Shown here: piece by piece, positions 5,370 through 9,984 of the stretch
Layout of the letters: the number at the start of each line of letters is the position of its first letter
How positions within the stretch are numbered: the stretch's first letter is position 1
DNA from: Alphaproteobacteria bacterium
Lineage (GTDB): Bacteria > Pseudomonadota > Alphaproteobacteria > Micavibrionales > UBA2020
Assembly (NCBI GenBank): GCA_029266795.1
Contig: JAQSWE010000067.1
Coordinates: 1 to 9,984 of the forward strand
Direction of reading: 5' to 3'
Length of the DNA stretch: 9,984 bases
Notes under the pieces: model-generated
What the model was told of the DNA's origin: nothing
The model's input: the letters and a program-made list of their open reading frames with translations, nothing else
Databases searched by the model: none
Made by a program: the position numbers and the translations under genes

Positions 5370-6767
5370 GTGCCCGGATTATTCGACAACGATGATCCCT
5401 TCGGTTTACCGCCCGTGCCGCCCGCACCGGGCGCGCCCGTGAGCAATGCCCCGCCCGAATTCACCGTCAGCGAACTCAGCAATAAACTAAAAAGGGTGAT
5501 CGAGGGCGAATTTTCCTTCGTGCGCGTGCGCGGAGAAATTTCGAAAGTCACCGTCGCCAAATCGGGGCATCTTTATTCGGCATTAAAAGACGACGGCGCG
5601 GTGATCGACGCGATCTGCTGGAAAGGCACGCTGTCGAAACTGGGCATCAAGCCGGAAGAAGGCATGGATGTCGTCTGCACCGGACGCCTGACGACATATC
5701 CCGGCCGCTCCAACTACCAGTTGATTATCGAGACGATGGAGCTGGCAGGGCAGGGCGCGCTGCTGAAGATGCTGGAGGATCGCAAGAAGAAGCTTGCCGC
5801 CGAAGGCCTGTTCGATGACGCGCGTAAAAAGAAAATCCCGTTTCTGCCGAACGTGATCGGCGTGGTGACGTCGCCCACCGGCGCGGTCATCCGCGATATC
5901 ATGCACCGGCTGAACGAGCGCTTTCCGCGCCGCGTACTGCTCTGGCCCGTGATCGTGCAGGGCGCGGGCGCGGCGCAGGCAGTGGCGCAGGCGATTGCCG
6001 GATTTAACAGCATTCCCGAAGGATCACCCGACCGCCCCGATGTGATTATTGTCGCGCGCGGCGGCGGATCGCTGGAAGACCTGATGCCGTTCAACGACGA
6101 AATCGTCGTGCGCGCGGCGGCAGCCAGCAAAATTCCGCTCATCTCCGCCGTCGGCCATGAAACCGACACGACGCTGATCGATTACGCATCCGACCTGCGC
6201 GCCCCTACCCCGACCGCCGCCGCCGAAAAGGCCGTGCCAGTGCGCGTCGAGCTGCAATCCTTCGTCATGGAACGCCAGCAGCGCATGTTTGTTTCCGTCC
6301 AGCGGTTGTCGCAGCGATACGGTTTGCAGTTGCAGGGGCTGGGCCGCGGCCTCGGCGACCCGAAACGGCTGCTGGAACATGCGGTGCAGAAGCTCGACCA
6401 TCTGGGCCAGCGGCTCGATAACGGGCTGGTATCGTGGCTGGAGCGCAAATCCGCGCGCGTGAAAGAACTCGCCGCCAAAATCTCCCCGCGCCCGCTGCTG
6501 CAGAAAATCGGCGATGCACAGCGGCATATCAAAAACTTCGCCGAACGCCTGACGAATACCGAGAACAAGATTTTGCATGATCGCGCAAAACACCTGAAAA
6601 ATTTGTCCGCCATGCTGGAAAGTCTGTCTTTCGAGCGCGTGCTGGAACGCGGCTATGCGGTGGTCTATGACGAAAACCGCAACATCGTCAGCACGGCGGG
6701 CGATGCCGCGAAAAAAGAAAACCTCACCATCCGCTTCAAGGATGGCGAGACACCGGTGAAAAAGTAA
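5370..6767 (+). CDS. xseA: Exodeoxyribonuclease VII large subunit
   Basis: This 465-residue catalytic subunit of exonuclease VII degrades single-stranded DNA from both ends to oligonucleotides, in complex with several XseB subunits. Order of parts: a Pro-rich N-terminal extension (1-29), an OB-fold DNA-binding domain (about 31-122, FTVSELSNKLKRVIEGEF...VRVRGEIS), then the nuclease domain. Its motifs are GVVTSPTGAVIRDI (164-177), ARGGGSLEDL (229-238), FNDE (241-244), ISAVGHETD (258-266) and DLRAPTPTAAAE (275-286). Asp176, Arg230, His263 and Asp266 match residues needed for catalysis in E. coli XseA. A long helical region (about 290-430) follows. The start is GTG at 5370, one base after the preceding stop, with only a weak AAGG at 5352, so it probably depends on translational coupling. 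No xseB is in the window. The stop abuts that of the converging membrane-protein gene. Confidence 0.97.
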   Translation: MPGLFDNDDPFGLPPVPPAPGAPVSNAPPEFTVSELSNKLKRVIEGEFSFVRVRGEISKVTVAKSGHLYSALKDDGAVIDAICWKGTLSKLGIKPEEGMDVVCTGRLTTYPGRSNYQLIIETMELAGQGALLKMLEDRKKKLAAEGLFDDARKKKIPFLPNVIGVVTSPTGAVIRDIMHRLNERFPRRVLLWPVIVQGAGAAQAVAQAIAGFNSIPEGSPDRPDVIIVARGGGSLEDLMPFNDEIVVRAAAASKIPLISAVGHETDTTLIDYASDLRAPTPTAAAEKAVPVRVELQSFVMERQQRMFVSVQRLSQRYGLQLQGLGRGLGDPKRLLEHAVQKLDHLGQRLDNGLVSWLERKSARVKELAAKISPRPLLQKIGDAQRHIKNFAERLTNTENKILHDRAKHLKNLSAMLESLSFERVLERGYAVVYDENRNIVSTAGDAAKKENLTIRFKDGETPVKK

Positions 6768-7373
6768 TCACACGGTCGGCGTAACAGCCGTATCGGTTTT
6801 TTTCAGGAAAATTTTCTCATACAGCGCCTGTGCGCCGACCATTGCGGCCATCAGGCACCAGAAAATCCAGAAGCCGTGCCACGGCGCGATGTTTTTCAGC
6901 AGCACCAGCGACATGACGGCGAGGGAGCAGAGTTTCGCCATCCAGACCAGTCCGGTGAAGAACAGGTTATCGCGATCCTTCGCCGCCAGTATCGCGAACG
7001 GCGCGATGCCCGCCGCAACGCCGAAGAAGAACGCTGCCAGCGGTTCGCGCCCCATCACGCCATACATCAGGTAGATCGTGCCCATGCAATACAGCGCGAA
7101 GGCGGTCACCATGTACAGCGTACTGAACAGCGCCATGAATTTCGACAGGCGCGGATAGGCGAGCGACACCACCTGCATCATGCCCGCGAAAAACGCGGCG
7201 GGAAACAGATAGAGCGGCAGGATGAGCGGAGAGAAGATGAGCGCGATGACGGCGGGCCAGATATGCGATACATAGCCCTGTGCCGCCAGCCAGCCGCCCG
7301 CAATCACCACGGCCGCGAGGTTCGCGTAAATCAGCGGCGTGAGTGATTTGCGGATAACGGTGGCGAATGCCAA
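6768..7373 (-). CDS. Six-helix inner-membrane protein of unknown function, TTG start
   Basis: This 201-residue hydrophobic protein has about six predicted membrane helices, near residues 13-33, 38-60, 80-105, 112-131, 138-159 and 166-187. The N-terminus and the C-terminal tail (FLKKTDTAVTPTV) are short and polar. I recognise no transporter, enzyme or binding motif, so function is unassigned. The start is TTG at 7373: AAGGGG (7382-7387) sits 8 nt upstream, an in-frame stop lies five codons upstream, and the first internal Met would remove two helices. It begins 17 nt after the ssb stop on the same strand, so it is probably the second gene of an ssb operon. The TGA directly touches the xseA stop, leaving no room between the genes for a separate terminator. 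Confidence 0.82.
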   Translation of the reverse strand: MAFATVIRKSLTPLIYANLAAVVIAGGWLAAQGYVSHIWPAVIALIFSPLILPLYLFPAAFFAGMMQVVSLAYPRLSKFMALFSTLYMVTAFALYCMGTIYLMYGVMGREPLAAFFFGVAAGIAPFAILAAKDRDNLFFTGLVWMAKLCSLAVMSLVLLKNIAPWHGFWIFWCLMAAMVGAQALYEKIFLKKTDTAVTPTV

Positions 7374-7381
7374 AACGGGAA

Positions 7382-7387
7382 CCCCTT
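7382..7387 (-). promoter_or_regulatory. Ribosome binding site for the TTG-started membrane protein
   Basis: AAGGGG on the minus strand lies between the ssb stop (7391-7393) and the TTG at 7371-7373, 8 nt from it. It is the main support for the rare start codon. Confidence 0.7.
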
Positions 7388-7390
7388 AAA

Positions 7391-7867
7391 TCAGAACGGG
7401 ATCTCGTCGTCCATCTTGTCGGCCTTGCCGGAGGAGGCATAGTTGCCGCCCGAAGAACCGCCGGAGGATTCCATGCCGTAATCGCCGCCCGAGGATTCAA
7501 ACGACGAACCGCCGCCCTTGCTGTCGAGCATGGTGATTTCGCCGCGGAAGGGGCGCAGCACGACTTCGGTCGTGTATTTCTCGGCACCATCTTTATCGGT
7601 CCATTTACGGGTTTCGAGCTGGCCCTCGATATAAACCTTCGCGCCTTTTTTGATGTATTTTTCAACGATGCCGACGAGGTTGTCGTTCAGGACCGAAATG
7701 CGGTGCCATTCGGTGCGCTCTTTCTTCTCGCCCGAGGCCTTGTCTTTCCAGGATTCGGAGGTGGCGATGGAGAAGCTGGCGACGCGGCCGCCATTGGCGA
7801 AGCTGCGGATTTCGGGATCTTTGCCGAGGTTGCCCACGAGGATGACTTTATTAACGCTGCCTGCCAT
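7391..7867 (-). CDS. ssb: Single-stranded DNA-binding protein
   Basis: This 158-residue protein is the essential SSB, which coats single-stranded DNA during replication, repair and recombination and recruits partner enzymes. The OB-fold domain covers about 4-116: SVNKVILVGNLGKDPEIR at the N-terminus, aromatic Trp40, Trp54 and Trp89 in regions that stack on DNA bases, and a YIKKGAKVYIEGQLETR strand. A Gly/Ser-rich flexible linker (118-147) follows. The C-terminus is the acidic tip DDEIPF (153-158), which binds partner proteins. The ATG at 7867 is chosen over the in-frame GTG at 7891 because AAGGCG (7876-7881) sits 8 nt before it and family similarity begins at this Met. It is divergent from the HD phosphohydrolase gene and followed by a membrane-protein gene. 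The alphaproteobacterial ssb neighbours I recall, uvrA and gyrA, are not in the window. Confidence 0.97.
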   Translation of the reverse strand: MAGSVNKVILVGNLGKDPEIRSFANGGRVASFSIATSESWKDKASGEKKERTEWHRISVLNDNLVGIVEKYIKKGAKVYIEGQLETRKWTDKDGAEKYTTEVVLRPFRGEITMLDSKGGGSSFESSGGDYGMESSGGSSGGNYASSGKADKMDDEIPF

Positions 7868-8070
7868 GATTTTTTCGCCTTTTCTGTGCACTAAACAACT
7901 GAGATGTCCTTAAAAGGCTCTAGCCGAATCCCACAGTGTCGATTAGGATAATCCCATAACCGGACAGCAGAGAATCTGCGGCAATTCTGAAGCCTTGAAA
8001 CGCCTTATGTTTATCATGGGGTGGGCGGGCTGACAAGATTGGTTGCAGCCAAAAATAAAGGGCAAAAACA
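7868..8070. other. Divergent intergenic region between ssb and the HD gene
   Basis: These 203 bp must hold the promoters of both flanking genes, but I find no convincing -35/-10 pair on either strand. Visible structure is a dyad GATTA-GGA-TAATC (7941-7953), two direct copies of AATCCCA (7927-7933 and 7950-7956, 23 bp apart, about two helical turns), and a tight GGCT-CT-AGCC repeat (7916-7925). I see no LexA box of the alphaproteobacterial GTTC-N7-GTTC type. Confidence 0.4.
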
Positions 8071-8664
8071 ATGCGCGCATGGCAACGGATGTTGAGCGGA
8101 CGCCGCCTCGACCTCATCAACCCCTCCCCGATGGACATTGAAATTGAGGACATCGCGCACGGACTTTCCAGAGTCGCCAGATGGAACGGCCAGACGACCG
8201 GGGAACATTCTTTCAATGTCGCGCAACATTCCGTCATCGTTGAACAAATCTGCAATACCCTTGAACCGGCATCCGACCCGCAATGGCTGCTGGCGGCGCT
8301 GCTGCATGACGCGTCGGAATATGTCGTCGGCGATATGATCTCCCCGTTCAAGAATGCGCTCGGCGTAAATTACCGCGCGTTTGAAGACAAGCTGATGGAA
8401 GCGATCCATGTGCGCTTCGGCCTGCCCGCGCTGATCACCCCGCAGCTGAAAAAATACATCAAGCGCGCCGATAAAATCTGCGCCTGGCTGGAGGCAACGC
8501 AGCTGGCCGGATTCTCCGAAGCCGAAGCCAACGAGTTCTTCGGCCCGCCCCCCGCAGCTGTCAAAGGCTGGAGCGTGAAGCCCCTTTCCGCCAATGAATC
8601 GAAACGCCTGTATATCGAGCGTTTCTCCGAACTGGTCGGCGTGAAGCAGCAGGCGGTGGCTTAG
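8071..8664 (+). CDS. HD-domain phosphohydrolase, YfbR-like (5'-deoxynucleotidase type)
   Basis: This 197-residue cytoplasmic protein belongs to the HD metal-dependent phosphohydrolases. The metal site is complete: His46 (EHSFNVAQH), His79-Asp80 (LLHDASEYVVGD) and Asp134 (KRADKICAWLE). Glu83 and Asp88 stand at the same distances from the HD pair as Glu72 and Asp77 of E. coli YfbR, a Co2+-dependent dNMP 5'-nucleotidase. Arg37-Trp38 (VARWNG) resembles YfbR Arg18-Trp19, which select the deoxyribose. Hydrolysis of deoxynucleotides is therefore likely. The exact substrate (dNMP, or dNTP as in phage DatZ-type relatives) cannot be told. The ATG at 8071 has AAAGGG (8057-8062) 8 nt upstream. It is divergent from ssb and converges with the photolyase gene, 22 nt between stops. 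Confidence 0.85.
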   Translation: MRAWQRMLSGRRLDLINPSPMDIEIEDIAHGLSRVARWNGQTTGEHSFNVAQHSVIVEQICNTLEPASDPQWLLAALLHDASEYVVGDMISPFKNALGVNYRAFEDKLMEAIHVRFGLPALITPQLKKYIKRADKICAWLEATQLAGFSEAEANEFFGPPPAAVKGWSVKPLSANESKRLYIERFSELVGVKQQAVA

Positions 8665-8686
8665 CTGGTAACGCGGGAATAAACCG

Positions 8687-9984
8687 TCACTCCGTCGCGG
8701 ACAACCCCGACAGGAATTTTTCGCTGTCGCTCTGGATCTGCGCGCGTTTGGCATCGTCCATTTTTTCGAGCGTGCGGTAGGGCATGGCGAGGCGGTGGTT
8801 TTTTCCCAGCACGGGTTTGTTCCGCATCAGGAAATCCCAGTAGAGGTAATTAAAAGGACAGGCATTCGGGCCGTTTTTTTCGGTGACGCTATAGGCGCAG
8901 CCCTTGCAGTAATCGGACATTTTGTTTATATACGCGCCGCTGGCCGCATAGGGCTTGCTGGCGAGGTATCCGCCATCGGCGAACAGGATCATGCCGGAGA
9001 CATTGGGCATTTCAACCCATTCATAGGCATCGGCATAGACGACGAGGAACCATTCATTGACCTCGGGCGGCGACAGCCCCGCCAGCAGCGCGAAATTGCC
9101 CAGCACCATCAGCCGCTGGATATGATGGGCATAGGCGTTTTGCTTGGTCTCGGTGACGCATTGTTTCAGGCAGTTCATTTTCGTCTCGCCCGACCAGTAG
9201 AACCACGGCAGCGGGCGGTTCGCGCTCAGGAAATTTTCATCGGCATAGCCCGGCATTTTCAGCCAATAGACGCCGCGCACATATTCGCGCCAGCCGATGA
9301 TCTGGCGGATAAAACCCTCCGTCGCATTCAGCGGCGCTTTGCCGTTGCGGTAGGCGCTTTCGGCGGCTGCCACAACCTCCAGCGGGTCGAGCAGCCCGCA
9401 ATTGATATATGCGCTGAGGAAGGAATGATACATCCACGGATTGCCCTGCAGCATCGCATCCTGATAATCGCCGAAGGACGGCAGGCGTTCTTCCACGAAA
9501 TGCGCGAGCGCCTTTAACGCATGCTTCCGCGTCACGGCAAAATAAAACGGATCGAGATCGCCGAAATGATCGCCGAACCGCGCTGCCACCAGCGAGATGC
9601 ATTCTTTCGTGATGTCATCGGGCGCGAAAAACAGCGGTTCGGACCGGAACAGCCCGTCATTCCCGGGCGGCTTGCGGTTTTCGGCATCGTAATTCCATTG
9701 CCCGCCGACGGGGGCGTCGCCATCCATCAGGATGTTATAGCGGCGGCGCATGTCGCGGTAGAAAAATTCCATGCGCAGGCTGTCGCGCCCCTCGGCATAG
9801 GTCGCAAATTCGGCGGGGCTGCACAGGAAGCGGTCATCGGAGAGGATTTCGACAGGGATGCCGAATTCGCTTTCCCATGTCTCCATCGCTTCCCGCACGC
9901 GATGTTCGCCGGGGAATGTGACGACCATGCGGGACGGTTTACACATCTGTATGGCGCGTGCGACTTCGCCGGTGAATGACCCCG
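8687..9984 (-). CDS. phrB: FeS-type (6-4) photolyase / cryptochrome, PhrB family (5' end outside window)
   Basis: This is the C-terminal ~432 residues of a bacterial FeS-BCP photolyase, which repairs UV-induced (6-4) photoproducts with blue light. Known members carry FAD, a lumazine antenna and a [4Fe-4S] cluster and have about 510 residues. The frame is open past the ATG at 9944-9946 to the window edge, and the upstream residues still resemble the family, so the start lies outside. Seen in order: a VVTFPGEHRV strand, DDRFLCSPAEFA, RMEFFYRDMRRR, LMDGDAPVGGQWNYDAENRK and AYAHHIQRLMV, whose His-His (about 9122-9127) is needed for (6-4) repair. DAYEWVEMPNVSGM and the YCKGC...ACPFN block follow. 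The four cluster cysteines are all present: MNCLKQ (codon 9170-9172), both in YCKGC (8906-8908, 8897-8899) and one in ACPFN (8858-8860). A signalling cryptochrome role is the alternative. Confidence 0.95.
   Translation of the reverse strand, partial: GSFTGEVARAIQMCKPSRMVVTFPGEHRVREAMETWESEFGIPVEILSDDRFLCSPAEFATYAEGRDSLRMEFFYRDMRRRYNILMDGDAPVGGQWNYDAENRKPPGNDGLFRSEPLFFAPDDITKECISLVAARFGDHFGDLDPFYFAVTRKHALKALAHFVEERLPSFGDYQDAMLQGNPWMYHSFLSAYINCGLLDPLEVVAAAESAYRNGKAPLNATEGFIRQIIGWREYVRGVYWLKMPGYADENFLSANRPLPWFYWSGETKMNCLKQCVTETKQNAYAHHIQRLMVLGNFALLAGLSPPEVNEWFLVVYADAYEWVEMPNVSGMILFADGGYLASKPYAASGAYINKMSDYCKGCAYSVTEKNGPNACPFNYLYWDFLMRNKPVLGKNHRLAMPYRTLEKMDDAKRAQIQSDSEKFLSGLSATE

Noticed and set aside
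6771..6803. Possible terminator just after xseA (CGGC/GCCG stem and T-run)
   Set aside because: The stem has only 4 bp and is separated from the T-run by six bases. The T-run is explained by Lys codons of the membrane-protein gene on the other strand.
7868..7891. Upstream GTG start for ssb adding eight residues
   Set aside because: The added codons contain the AAGGCG ribosome binding site of the ATG at 7867, and the SSB family starts at that Met.
7367..7894. Plus-strand ORF across ssb
   Set aside because: It is antisense to an unmistakable SSB with OB-fold and DDEIPF tip. No motifs of its own.
8030..8059. CTGACA-N18-AATAAA as a promoter of the HD gene
   Set aside because: The -35 is good, but the -10 overlaps the ribosome binding site (8057-8062) and would start transcription downstream of it.
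8014..8754. Minus-strand ORF across the HD gene, running into the photolyase 3' end
   Set aside because: It overlaps two genes with complete active-site motifs, has no ribosome binding site that I can see and no recognisable domain.
8795..9517. Plus-strand ORF inside the photolyase gene
   Set aside because: It is the mirror frame of a well-conserved photolyase; its composition follows from the codons on the other strand.

Overview
The window reads as ordinary chromosome from an alphaproteobacterium with fairly high G+C. Three things suggest this: an rluB-like gene sitting head-to-head with tadA, an FeS-type PhrB photolyase, and an alphaproteobacterial-style envelope protein at the left edge. 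I cannot name a genus; a Rhodospirillales- or Micavibrio-like lineage is only a guess. I see no insertion sequences, integrases, tRNA or rRNA genes, CRISPR arrays or toxin-antitoxin pairs. No gene-free gap exceeds about 205 bp.

Layout, left to right. (1) 1-1088 (+) is the 3' part of a coiled-coil envelope protein, closed by a strong terminator. (2) 1171-2403 (+) is a CPA2 (Kef-type) cation/proton antiporter without a regulatory RCK domain. It shares a bidirectional terminator with the convergent ferritin-like gene at 2467-2934 (-). (3) 3044-3769 (-) is a secreted protein of unknown function, 18 nt downstream of rluB (3788-4525, -) and probably co-transcribed with it. (4) tadA (4544-4999, +) starts 18 bp from rluB in the opposite direction. 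(5) A near-consensus sigma70 promoter directly after the tadA stop precedes a 101-aa protein with an OB-fold-like strand pattern (5063-5368, +). That protein lies 1 nt upstream of the GTG start of xseA (5370-6767, +), the exonuclease VII large subunit. (6) The xseA stop codon abuts the stop codon of a six-helix membrane protein (6768-7373, -). The membrane protein starts with TTG and lies downstream of ssb (7391-7867, -). (7) An HD-domain nucleotide phosphohydrolase with a YfbR-like active site (8071-8664, +) is divergent from ssb and convergent with a (6-4) photolyase of the FeS-BCP/PhrB class, whose N-terminus lies beyond the right edge (8687-9984, -).

Functionally, about half of the window serves nucleic-acid maintenance: RluB (23S rRNA), TadA (tRNA wobble A-to-I), XseA and SSB (single-stranded DNA), an HD deoxynucleotidase-like enzyme and a photolyase. 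The other genes are envelope or ion/iron housekeeping. I found no clearly new biological system. The best lead is the small OB-like protein translationally coupled to xseA. Secondary leads are the compact, possibly leaderless rluB/tadA divergent promoter and the unstudied membrane protein downstream of ssb.
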